Below, piece by piece: positions 21,827-29,562 of a stretch of DNA of 64,000 nt. Under the pieces are notes generated by a model. The model saw nothing but the letters and a program-made list of their open reading frames with translations, had not been told where the DNA came from and did no database searches. Positions within the stretch are counted from its first letter, which is position 1. Every line of letters starts with the position of its first letter. A program made the translations under genes and the position numbers. Origin of the DNA: Prodigiosinella aquatilis (GTDB lineage Bacteria; Pseudomonadota; Gammaproteobacteria; Enterobacterales; Enterobacteriaceae); assembly GCA_030388725.1 (NCBI GenBank), contig CP128857.1, forward strand, positions 310,001 through 374,000. Direction: 5' to 3'.

Positions 21827-23005
21827 CTAGCGCTCAATTAAGGCGATTTTCTGGTTGTAGATATTCATCAGTAACGAAATCAGCAGGCTGATAATCAGGT
21901 ATACCGACATCGTCATGGCAATGGTTTCAATTGCTTGTCCAGTCTGGTTAAGTACGGTACCAGCAAACAGAGACACCATGTCTGGATAGCCAATTGCTGC
22001 GGCTAATGAGGAGTTTTTCACCACATTTAGATATTGGCTGGTTAGTGGTGGAATGATGACGCGTAATGCCTGGGGAAGAATGACTTTACGCAATGTAACT
22101 GGTTTGGGAATACCCAGTGACAGCGCGGCTTCATGCTGCCCATGAGAGACAGACTGAATACCGGAACGAATAATCTCGGCAATAAATGATGAGGTATATA
22201 CCGAAAGCGCCAGTGCCAGTGCGGCCAATTCTGGAATCAGTACTATTCCTCCCCGATAGTTAAAGCCTTTTAATGCCGGGAAATCCCAGTGGATCGCATG
22301 ACCAAAAGCCAGATGAGACAAACCCAGCAGGATGAACAATACAACCAGTGGGATTGGCCAGGTTCTGCGATGTTGCCCTGTCAGTGCGTGATAGCGGTTG
22401 TTATAGCGGCTTATGACAATAGTCAGTACCAACACGATAATAAGCGCCAAGGCTGCCGGTAATGCGCCGGGACCAGGGCCGGGGGCTGGAATATACAGAC
22501 CACGGTTGCTCAGAAAAAATGCGTCCATAGCACTGAATGCCTGACGCGGCCCTGGCAGATTGCGTAGTACCGCAAAATACCAAAAGAAAATCTGCAACAG
22601 CGGTGGAATATTACGAAACGTCTCGATGTAGATAGTGGAGAGTTTACGCAGCAACCAGTTGTCAGAAAGACGGGATAACCCTACTACGAATCCCAGTAGC
22701 GATGCGAAAATGATACAGATGACAGATACCAACAAGGTGTTGAGCAGGCCGATAAAAAATACGCGGCCATAGGTATCGCCTTCCTGATAGTCAATCAGAT
22801 GCTGAATAATGCCAAAACCGGCGTTGTCATGCAGAAAAGCAAAACCTGATCTAATACCACTCCGGTCCAGATTGGTCACGGCATTATGCAGCAAGTAGAT
22901 CACTATAAACAAAATGGCAATAACAATAATGATTTGGTACAACCAGGCGCGCACCGCTGGATTAGTTAGTGAAATATCACCTTTCACAGTTGGGCGTTGC
23001 AGCAT
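21827..23005 (-). CDS. aapQ: amino-acid ABC transporter permease (AapQ/YhdX type)
   Basis: Second inner-membrane subunit, 392 residues, forming a heterodimer with AapM. The first membrane segment is at about residues 22-41 (YQIIIVIAILFIVIYLL). The core has ETFRNIPPLLQIFFWY and the EAA loop HEAALSLGIPKPVTLRKVILPQALR. Gene order binding protein-Q-M-P is that of yhdWXYZ and rhizobial aapJQMP. A 76-nt gap separates it from aapJ. Confidence 0.92.
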   Translation of the reverse strand: MLQRPTVKGDISLTNPAVRAWLYQIIIVIAILFIVIYLLHNAVTNLDRSGIRSGFAFLHDNAGFGIIQHLIDYQEGDTYGRVFFIGLLNTLLVSVICIIFASLLGFVVGLSRLSDNWLLRKLSTIYIETFRNIPPLLQIFFWYFAVLRNLPGPRQAFSAMDAFFLSNRGLYIPAPGPGPGALPAALALIIVLVLTIVISRYNNRYHALTGQHRRTWPIPLVVLFILLGLSHLAFGHAIHWDFPALKGFNYRGGIVLIPELAALALALSVYTSSFIAEIIRSGIQSVSHGQHEAALSLGIPKPVTLRKVILPQALRVIIPPLTSQYLNVVKNSSLAAAIGYPDMVSLFAGTVLNQTGQAIETIAMTMSVYLIISLLISLLMNIYNQKIALIER

Positions 23006-23081
23006 GTCGGAGCCTCAGTAACGATAAAACAGAGGTACGGCTGGCTATGCAGCCGTACCTGGTTTTTTTTAGCAGGAAGGA

Positions 23082-24113
23082 TTAACGAACTGGCGGAGCA
23101 TACTGAATGCCACCTTGGTTCCACAATCTGTTCAGGCCACGTTTGATTTTCAGAGGACTGCCCTGGCCTACGTTACGTTCGAATACTTCACCGTAGTTGC
23201 CCACTTGTTTAACGATGTTATACGCCCAGTTTTTCGGGAGTTTCAGATCTTTACCGAAGTCGCCTTCTGCACCCAGCAGGTGCGCCATGTCTGGGGTAGT
23301 CGGCTTAGCGGCCAATTGATCGACATTCTTGGACGTTATACCCATTTCTTCTGCGTCGAGCATGGCAAATAGTGTCCAGCGTACGATGGAGAACCAGTCA
23401 TCATCGCCACGACGAACGACCGGTCCCAGAGGCTCTTTGGAGATAACCTCTGGCAGTACAACATATTCTGCTGGTTTGCTCAGCTTGATACGCAAGGCAT
23501 ACAACTGTGACTGGTCGGAAGCAAGTGTGTCGCAACGGCCGGACTCCAGCGCTTTGGCACTTTCGTCGGAACGATCAAACGTCACTGGCGTATACTTCAT
23601 GTGGTGCTCTTTGAAGTAATCCGCCACGTTTAACTCGGTGTCAGTGCCCGCCTGAATACAAACAGTGGCGCCATCCAGCTCCGTGGCGCTTTTCAGGTCG
23701 GCTTTGCTGTGGGTAAGGAAACCGATACCGTCATAGTAGTTAACACCAGCAAACAGGAAACCCATTCCACCGTCACGGGATGAGGTCCAGGTGGTATTAC
23801 GGGAAAGGATATCCACCTCACCGGATTGCAGCGCGGTGAAGCGCTCTTTTGCTGTCAGAGGTGTGTATTTGACCTTGGTGGCATCACCGAAAACAGCGGC
23901 AGCAACACCTCGGCAGATATCAACATCAATACCGGTATATTTGCCTTTGGCATCGGCATACGAGAAACCGGGAAGTCCATCACTTATGCCACACTGTACG
24001 AACCCCTTTTTATGAATCGCATCCAGCGTTGCGCCAGCATGTGCCTGATTGATGAAGGCAAACAGTGAAGCACTGGCAACCAGTGTAGACATAATCACTT
24101 TTTTCATAATCAT
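23082..24113 (-). CDS. aapJ: amino-acid ABC transporter substrate-binding protein (AapJ/YhdW type)
   Basis: Periplasmic receptor of the AapJQMP importer, 343 residues including a signal peptide cleaved near AHA-GA (about residue 26). The binding-protein fold begins GFVQCGISDGLPGFSYAD and includes DVDICRGVAAAVFGD. It is the first gene of the operon; upstream lie a sigma-54 promoter and NtrC-like sites, fitting control by nitrogen limitation, which is established for yhdWXYZ in E. coli. Two in-frame ATGs (24113, 24107) are possible starts. Rhizobial homologues take up a broad set of polar amino acids; specificity here is unknown. Confidence 0.93.
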   Translation of the reverse strand: MIMKKVIMSTLVASASLFAFINQAHAGATLDAIHKKGFVQCGISDGLPGFSYADAKGKYTGIDVDICRGVAAAVFGDATKVKYTPLTAKERFTALQSGEVDILSRNTTWTSSRDGGMGFLFAGVNYYDGIGFLTHSKADLKSATELDGATVCIQAGTDTELNVADYFKEHHMKYTPVTFDRSDESAKALESGRCDTLASDQSQLYALRIKLSKPAEYVVLPEVISKEPLGPVVRRGDDDWFSIVRWTLFAMLDAEEMGITSKNVDQLAAKPTTPDMAHLLGAEGDFGKDLKLPKNWAYNIVKQVGNYGEVFERNVGQGSPLKIKRGLNRLWNQGGIQYAPPVR

Positions 24114-24229
24114 CGTATGAGCCTAGTTAATAGTTATGTGTTGTTGTGTTTTTTTTGGCGCAGTTTTACTTCGCCTACCCTGTCTGTCGGCTCTATGTTC
24201 TATAGACATTGTGCCGTCATCACTAGAAA

Positions 24230-24245
24230 AGCAAAAATAATGCCA
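24230..24245 (-). promoter_or_regulatory. sigma-54 promoter of aapJQMP
   Basis: On the minus strand TGGCATTATTTTTGCT fits the -24/-12 consensus TGGCACRNNNNTTGCW at every strongly conserved base, with GG and GC exactly 10 nt apart. Predicted transcription start about 24219, giving a leader of roughly 105 nt before aapJ. Confidence 0.75.
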
Positions 24246-24326
24246 AGTCGTTATTATTGTTTCATGGGCGGGGGAACTAAATCGTATCAGCACTTGGAAG
24301 GCATAAATAATAGGTATGGAGGGATA

Positions 24327-24387
24327 AATCAAAGGTATGGAATGCACCAAAACAGAACATTGTTATATAAACGCCCCACTCTGGTGC
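24327..24387 (-). promoter_or_regulatory. probable NtrC enhancer and IHF site upstream of aapJ
   Basis: GCCCCACTCTGGTGC (24373-24387) matches the NtrC dyad GCACC-N5-GGTGC at 9 of 10 positions. A weaker copy, GCACCAAAACAGAAC, lies at 24344-24358 with its centre 29 bp away, about three helical turns. Centres are near -132 and -161 of the predicted sigma-54 start. Between them and the promoter, AATCAAAGGTATG (24327-24339) fits the IHF consensus with one mismatch. This is the usual enhancer-bend-promoter layout. Inference from consensus only. Confidence 0.55.
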
Positions 24388-24408
24388 TGTAACGATAAAT
24401 ATTGATTT

Positions 24409-25104
24409 TTAGTGTACCAATGCTGCCTCAACGAGGGCGATTGCTACAGGCGGTACTATCCCTTTTAGTGCGGCACGTTCCGGCTGGAACAAAGTACCCA
24501 CAAAGAATGGATGATCGGATAACTCAATGGCGCGGATATCGCCTTCGTCATCTATACCGGAAATTTTCAGGGTAGCCATCTGAAATTCGGCACGAAAGTC
24601 TTCGTTAATACCATAACGACAACGGTAGCCTTCTGTAATATCAATCACACCATAAGCTCTGCCGATGAGTGACTTGGGATCGAGATGGATATCACCCTGT
24701 TTTTCAACCAGTTCGCATTGTAACGGTGTGATCACCAGGCGGCCTTCCTGTGTTACCTCAGCATTATTGGCATCCTGCCATTGGAGCACATTACGCGCAT
24801 ATTCCAGCAGGGCGTATTGGCAGCCGCCACAGGTGCCAAGGAAGGGCATCTGCGATTCCCGAGCAAAGCGGATCGCGGCGAGGATATTGTCATCGTTACG
24901 ATATGGGCTGGCAGGAATGCACCATACCGCATCAAATCGCTTTAACAGCGTAGTAGATGAGAGGGTTTCACTGCTTAGCCATTGGTATTTGACAGTGAGG
25001 TTGAGATAGCGTGCGGCCAGTTCGAGTGCTGATGGGATAGCTCGATGGGCGGTGACTGCCACATTATAGTCACCTATCAGCGCGATTTTAATATTGTGTT
25101 TCAT
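24409..25104 (-). CDS. CTP synthase C-terminal-like glutamine amidotransferase-fold protein
   Basis: 231 residues from the ATG at 25104 (GGAG site upstream; a longer frame would add 33 unlikely residues). It resembles the class I glutaminase half of CTP synthase, with no synthetase half: ALIGDYN at the start, GTCGGCQYALLEYARN with Cys92 at the nucleophile elbow, and HPFFVGTLFQPE near the end. Where glutaminases have FHPE with the catalytic His, this protein has FQPE (Gln207), so ordinary glutamine hydrolysis is doubtful. Databases hold a family called CTP synthase C-terminal region-related (seleno)protein, which is the best fit; its role is not known to me. It follows a permease gene on the same strand after 144 nt. 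Confidence 0.75.
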   Translation of the reverse strand: MKHNIKIALIGDYNVAVTAHRAIPSALELAARYLNLTVKYQWLSSETLSSTTLLKRFDAVWCIPASPYRNDDNILAAIRFARESQMPFLGTCGGCQYALLEYARNVLQWQDANNAEVTQEGRLVITPLQCELVEKQGDIHLDPKSLIGRAYGVIDITEGYRCRYGINEDFRAEFQMATLKISGIDDEGDIRAIELSDHPFFVGTLFQPERAALKGIVPPVAIALVEAALVH

Positions 25105-25248
25105 AACAATCTCCGGCTGGTAAAAAAGAATGCTACAGCAAGAAAATCGGTTTGTCGCGATGAAGTGTGTTAGCAGAATGGTTGAAGATAATGGTAATAA
25201 CATCCCCGTGAATGGGGATGTCAGAGACGCCGGTTACCATCAAACAAC

Positions 25249-25914
25249 TCAGTGGACGATATGGCGTTGATAATATTTTTCAAGCCGCACCTGTAACTGG
25301 CTTAAAACGGTACTGAACATCAGATAAATCAGCGCCGCTTCGATATACAGAATCAGTGGCTCATAGGTAACTGAGACAATCCGTTGTGCGGACAGAAACA
25401 TTTCAGGCACGGTGATGACTGCCGCGAGGGACGTGTCCTTAATCAAGGAGATAAAGGTATTGGATAGCGGTGGTAGCGAGACAAACACCGATTGTGGAAA
25501 TATCACCCAACGAACCGCCTGTGAACCACTCATCCCCAATGAATACGCTGCATTCCACTGGCCTTTTGGTACTGACAAGATTGCCCCGCGCACAATTTCT
25601 GAACTATAGGCACCTACACTAAGGCTAAATCCAATCAACGCTGCCGGAAAAGCATCCAGAGTGATACCGGCACTCGGTAGCCCATAGAAGATCAGGAATA
25701 GCTGTACTAACAATGGTGTCCCACGGATCACCCAGACGTAGAAGTCGCCTATTAACTTCAGTGGTTTAGGGCCATACAAACGGACTAGGGCGAGAGTGAT
25801 TCCCAGCGCCAATCCTAAGATGAAAGAGAAAATAGCAAGAGGGACAGTAAATTTAAGTCCGGCAGACAGCAAACTCCAAAAGGAGTTTGCCATGAGTTGT
25901 AGCCATGATGGCAT
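25249..25914 (-). CDS. polar amino-acid ABC transporter permease (TcyL/YecS-like)
   Basis: 221 residues, about five membrane segments, HisM family. Seen: WVIRGTPLLVQLFLIFYGLP, the EAA loop WNAAYSLGMSGSQAVRWVIFPQ, and NTFISLIKDTSLAAVITVPEMF, all close to cystine permease TcyL (YecS). It follows the binding-protein gene by 26 nt. A single permease gene of this type acts as a homodimer. No ATPase gene is next to it, so it must borrow one. Cystine is a plausible substrate but not shown. Confidence 0.88.
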   Translation of the reverse strand: MPSWLQLMANSFWSLLSAGLKFTVPLAIFSFILGLALGITLALVRLYGPKPLKLIGDFYVWVIRGTPLLVQLFLIFYGLPSAGITLDAFPAALIGFSLSVGAYSSEIVRGAILSVPKGQWNAAYSLGMSGSQAVRWVIFPQSVFVSLPPLSNTFISLIKDTSLAAVITVPEMFLSAQRIVSVTYEPLILYIEAALIYLMFSTVLSQLQVRLEKYYQRHIVH

Positions 25915-25940
25915 CTAAAATAGCTCCAATATCAATGCAA

Positions 25941-26711
25941 TTACCTGGAAATGTCTTGCCCGAAGTATCGCACAGAAATCATCTTATAGGTGCCGTCAGC
26001 TTTAATTTCATCTAGTGCCTTGTTCAGCGCTTTTACTAATTGCGGCTGGTCTTTACGTACTAAAATTGCCGATGGATCGCCAGTTTCTGCTGTGGCAACC
26101 ACTTTGACATTGGCATCCGGTTTATGTTTTTTGAAGTCCAGGAATGACAGATTATCATTCAGAGTTGCGTCTGCACGGCCAGTGAGTACCAGCTCCAGTG
26201 ACTGGTTAAAACCATCGGTCGGGACAACGTTTGCGCCGTAACTGCTGGCCAGCTTGGAGTAGTTACTGGTCAGGCTTTGGGCTGATTTGCGGCCTTTCAG
26301 ATCAGAGAAAGCCTTAATACTGGTATTGTCACCACGGACAATCAATACGGATTTGGCGTCAATATAAGGTTTGGAGAAATCAAATTTTGCCTGGCGTTCT
26401 TTCGTGATCCCGACCTCATTGATGACTGCATCGTAGCGTTTGGCATTCACCCCAGCAATCAAACCATCCCAGCGTCCTTCAATAAATTCTGCTTTGACAC
26501 CCAGTTTTTTAGCTACCGCGCGACCAATGTCTACATCAAAACCAACCAGTTTTCCTGACTGCTCATGATAAGTATAAGGTGCGTAAGTACCTTCGGTACC
26601 AAATTTGATTACGCCAGCCGCCTTGATGGCACTAAGATCATCCTGAGCCTGAGCCAGAAAACTAGTGGCAAATAACGCACTGGTCAGTAACGCAAAGCTT
26701 ATTTTTTTCAT
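25941..26711 (-). CDS. amino-acid ABC transporter substrate-binding protein (TcyJ/FliY-like)
   Basis: 256 residues with a clear signal peptide (MKKISFALLTSALFATSFLA, cleavage near AQA-QDD). The type 3 solute-binding fold is visible: GTEGTYAPYTYHEQSGKLVGFDVDIGRAVAKKLG, RWDGLIAGVNAKRYDAVINEVG, and late DPSAILVRKD. The first half resembles cystine-binding TcyJ. It heads a short minus-strand cluster (binding protein, permease, amidotransferase-like protein) without an ATPase. Substrate uncertain: cystine or another polar amino acid. Confidence 0.88.
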   Translation of the reverse strand: MKKISFALLTSALFATSFLAQAQDDLSAIKAAGVIKFGTEGTYAPYTYHEQSGKLVGFDVDIGRAVAKKLGVKAEFIEGRWDGLIAGVNAKRYDAVINEVGITKERQAKFDFSKPYIDAKSVLIVRGDNTSIKAFSDLKGRKSAQSLTSNYSKLASSYGANVVPTDGFNQSLELVLTGRADATLNDNLSFLDFKKHKPDANVKVVATAETGDPSAILVRKDQPQLVKALNKALDEIKADGTYKMISVRYFGQDISR

Positions 26712-26845
26712 GTGAATTCCTACAAAAATGGCATCTGCCGTTGTTAGCTGGAAAGACTACGAATCTATGTGATGTGATGTTGTTTTACCAATCACATAAA
26801 GCAATGGGTTATATCAACAATGAATATGGTGTTCACCTCTTTTTT

Positions 26846-26935
26846 TACCATGGTATCAAGTTGGCTTATCGGTAAGGCGAACTACACTTGTAACATTAGT
26901 ACATCATGATGTTGGTAACATACCACCTCGTGGTA
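26846..26935. repeat. palindromes in the divergent promoter region
   Basis: The 289-nt gap between the binding-protein gene (minus) and the next plus-strand gene holds a palindrome TACCATGGTA (26846-26855) and an inverted repeat TACCAC-CTC-GTGGTA (26921-26935); TGGTAACA occurs twice 18 nt apart (26913, 26931). These look like operator sites for one or both genes, but no regulator is recognised. Confidence 0.4.
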
Positions 26936-27000
26936 ACAACTCTACTTTTATAACAGCATCTCGTCATTGCCTTGGTTGCCATTAACTGGAGAGGGAAACG

Positions 27001-28146
27001 ATGAAGCTTAGAATTGCCAGTTATAACGTTGAGAATCTGTTCCACCGCACTCTCATCCTGAATTTGCCTGATTCACAAAAAATTAATGAATTACTGGATA
27101 AAGTTCGCCAGCTCCAGATGCTGTTGGACATGCCCACCTATGACGATACCCTGAAAGACAGTGTTTTTAACCTGACGGTTGTTCTTCAACCTTATATTGA
27201 TATCCGTAAGGATGCTGGCTCACTAGGGGGCTGGAAGAAAAACGCGGGTAAAACCGGATTCAGGATTAACAAAAGCTGTCGTGGGCGTGGTGATTGGATC
27301 GGCGAAATAACCTTTAAATCACAAAATTTCAGTGATCAACAGCGAAAAAATACCGGGAAAGTTATTGCGACACTCAATGCTGATATCCTTTGTGCCGTTG
27401 AAGTGGAAAATATGGGAGTGCTGAAGAATTTCAATAGTCAGATTCTTGGCAAACAAAAGTTTAACCAGTTTGTGATGATTGATAGCCCGAATGATCCTCG
27501 CGGTATCGATGTCGCCTGTCTGACTCGCCATCATATTATTCAATTGCGTACTCATGTCTTTGATGCCGGCAAGCAGTTTGATCCGGTGTTCAGCCGCGAC
27601 TGTCTGGAAGTCATGATTGATATCGGGCTTAAACAGCCGATATCGGTGCTGTGTAATCATTTTAAAAGTCAAAATGGACGAACGGAAGAAGAACGGAGGA
27701 GATCAGCAGAAAAACGCCGTGATCAGGCGGTAAAAGTTGTTGAAATACTCACACAGACCTATGACTTGAAACAGGACTACGTTGCTGTCATGGGGGATCT
27801 TAATGAAGATTCTTCCAACGCCTGGAAAAGCCTGGAAGCGTTATTTAGTCTGCCAGATTTACATCCGGTCATCGATCCTGCATGGCCAGAGTCAGAACGT
27901 TATACCTATTATTATGCCGGGGGCAAAAAAGGGGAGAGACTCAATCAGCTTGATTACATTTTTTTGTCCACGCCATTGTATCAGGCCATGACTACCTGGG
28001 GCGTAGAGCGTCGTGGTATTTATGACATCGACAAGATTGCAGCACAAGAGGGAGCAGAACCCGTTGAACCGTTTCCTGAGGTGACATCCTGGGATACAGG
28101 TGCTTCGGACCATGCTGCGTTATGGGTGGATGTGGATATTGACTGA
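27001..28146 (+). CDS. endonuclease/exonuclease/phosphatase-family protein
   Basis: 381 residues, no signal peptide. The EEP fold motifs are in order: IASYNVEN with Asn9 and Glu11, LCAVEVENMG with the metal-binding Glu, a region ending LCNHFKSQ with the catalytic His, GDLNED with Asp266 and Asn268, and SDHA with Asp370 and His371. All catalytic positions appear present, so it should be an active Mg-dependent phosphoesterase. A basic segment at about 70-105 (GGWKKNAGKTGF, INKSCRGRGDW) is an insertion between the first motifs. Substrate (DNA, RNA, lipid or sugar phosphate) cannot be told. Single gene, GAGAGGGAAACG just before the ATG. Confidence 0.85.
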   Translation: MKLRIASYNVENLFHRTLILNLPDSQKINELLDKVRQLQMLLDMPTYDDTLKDSVFNLTVVLQPYIDIRKDAGSLGGWKKNAGKTGFRINKSCRGRGDWIGEITFKSQNFSDQQRKNTGKVIATLNADILCAVEVENMGVLKNFNSQILGKQKFNQFVMIDSPNDPRGIDVACLTRHHIIQLRTHVFDAGKQFDPVFSRDCLEVMIDIGLKQPISVLCNHFKSQNGRTEEERRRSAEKRRDQAVKVVEILTQTYDLKQDYVAVMGDLNEDSSNAWKSLEALFSLPDLHPVIDPAWPESERYTYYYAGGKKGERLNQLDYIFLSTPLYQAMTTWGVERRGIYDIDKIAAQEGAEPVEPFPEVTSWDTGASDHAALWVDVDID

Positions 28147-28211
28147 CAAGGAATGGGCCTTGTTCAGCTTGGTCGGCTGGCTTAATCCACAACATTTGGA
28201 TGTGAATAATG

Positions 28212-28258
28212 CTTATTAAAAAGCGCTTCCCATTTCTGGTAAAGCGCTTTTAATAAAT
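28212..28258. terminator. bidirectional terminator between the EEP gene and fis
   Basis: Long inverted repeat: TTATTAAAAAGCGCTT ... AAAGCGCTTTTAATAAA with a 12-nt loop region. A/T runs on both sides let it act on the converging transcripts of the plus-strand nuclease-like gene and of minus-strand dusB-fis. Confidence 0.85.
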
Positions 28259-28276
28259 TGGTTCAACTGATTAGTA

Positions 28277-28573
28277 TCAGTTCATGCCGTATTTTTTCAA
28301 TTTCTTACGCAATGTTCCACGGTTGATGCCCATCATCAGGGCCGCGCGGGTCTGGTTGCCGCGGGTGTATTGCATCACCATGTCCAACAGTGGCTGTTCA
28401 ACTTCAGCCAGTACCAGCTCATACAGGTCATTGACATCCTGACCGTTTAATTGAGCAAAATAGTTCTTCAGTGCCTGTTTAACCGAGTCGCGCAGGGGTT
28501 TTTGGGTTACCTGAGCCTGAGAGTTTACGGTGGAAACAGTCAGTACGTCAGAATTCACGCGTTGTTCGAACAT
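28277..28573 (-). CDS. fis: DNA-binding protein Fis
   Basis: Nucleoid protein that bends DNA, activates rRNA P1 promoters and stimulates site-specific inversion and recombination. 98 residues and apparently identical or nearly so to E. coli Fis (MFEQRVNSDVLTVSTVNSQ; helix-turn-helix TRGNQTRAALMMGINRGTL near the C-terminus). It follows dusB by 23 nt in the usual operon and ends at a strong terminator. Confidence 0.99.
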   Translation of the reverse strand: MFEQRVNSDVLTVSTVNSQAQVTQKPLRDSVKQALKNYFAQLNGQDVNDLYELVLAEVEQPLLDMVMQYTRGNQTRAALMMGINRGTLRKKLKKYGMN

Positions 28574-28596
28574 AGTTCTGTCAGCTCTTTTTCTGT

Positions 28597-29562
28597 TTAC
28601 GCAAGATTTTCAAAATATGCCTCCAACGCCTCCAGCTGCTTGCTGGCATCCTCAATGGCGTTGAATGTGCGCCTAAACTGGTCGTTTGGGGCATGCTCCT
28701 GGATATACCAGGATACGTGTTTACGTGCTATACGGAATCCCTTGCCTGGACCATAAAAGTCGTGCAATTCCCGTATATGCTCGATCAACAAGTGCTTGAC
28801 CTCTGCCAATGGCATGGGTGGCAGCAGCTCCCCTGTGTCCAGATAATGCTGGATTTCCCGAAAGATCCAAGGTCTTCCCTGAGCAGCCCGTCCTATCATC
28901 AGGGCGTCAGCCCCGGTGTAATCAAGAACTGCTCTGGCTTTATGCGGGTCAGTAATGTCGCCATTCGCAATAATGGGAATGGAAACGGCCTGCTTAACTG
29001 TCCGAATACTGTCGTATTCCGCCTCGCCATTGAATAGACATACTCGTGTGCGTCCATGAATGGTGAGGGCCTGGATACCACAATCTTCAGCCAATTTGGC
29101 AATCTCTACACAATTGCGGTGCTCTGGCGCCCAGCCGGTACGGATTTTTAGTGTTACCGGTACGTCTACCGCTTTCACTACCGCATTCAGAATCTGTTTA
29201 ACCAGACTCGGATACTGCAATAATGCAGATCCTGCCATCTTGCGGTTTACCTTCTTGGCCGGACATCCCATATTGATGTCAATAATCTGTGCACCATTTT
29301 CTGCATTGATTCTGGCTGCTGATGCCATTTCCTGCGGATCACAGCCAGCCATCTGCACAGCCCGTATACCGGGTTCATCACTATGTACCATGCGTAAACG
29401 TGACTTGTCCGAACGCCAGACTTCCGGATTGGAAGAGAGCATTTCGGAGACTGTCATTCCAGCGCCCATCGCATGACAAAGTGCTCTGAATGGGCGATCG
29501 CTAATACCGGCCATTGGGGCGGCTATCAACCGATTGGGAAGCTGAAATTGTCCAATGTGCAT
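28597..29562 (-). CDS. dusB: tRNA-dihydrouridine synthase B
   Basis: FMN enzyme reducing specific uridines in tRNA D-loops (U17 in E. coli). 321 residues from the ATG at 29562, the E. coli length (MHIGQFQLPNRLIAAPMAGI). Catalytic Cys100 is in INMGCPAKKVNRKMAGSAL; the FMN phosphate region is DALMIGRAAQGRPWIF. An in-frame ATG at 29580 would add six residues, but the E. coli leader has a stop there. Neither start has a good Shine-Dalgarno, consistent with weak translation of dusB relative to fis. Confidence 0.95.
   Translation of the reverse strand: MHIGQFQLPNRLIAAPMAGISDRPFRALCHAMGAGMTVSEMLSSNPEVWRSDKSRLRMVHSDEPGIRAVQMAGCDPQEMASAARINAENGAQIIDINMGCPAKKVNRKMAGSALLQYPSLVKQILNAVVKAVDVPVTLKIRTGWAPEHRNCVEIAKLAEDCGIQALTIHGRTRVCLFNGEAEYDSIRTVKQAVSIPIIANGDITDPHKARAVLDYTGADALMIGRAAQGRPWIFREIQHYLDTGELLPPMPLAEVKHLLIEHIRELHDFYGPGKGFRIARKHVSWYIQEHAPNDQFRRTFNAIEDASKQLEALEAYFENLA

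Noticed and set aside
24117..24392. Plus-strand frame of 91 codons upstream of aapJ
   Set aside because: It covers the sigma-54 promoter and enhancer-like sites, has no ribosome site and a biased chance composition; regulatory DNA is the better reading.
24409..25104. Calling this gene CTP synthase (pyrG)
   Set aside because: Only the amidotransferase-like part is present, the synthetase domain is absent and the catalytic His is replaced; it is a separate family.
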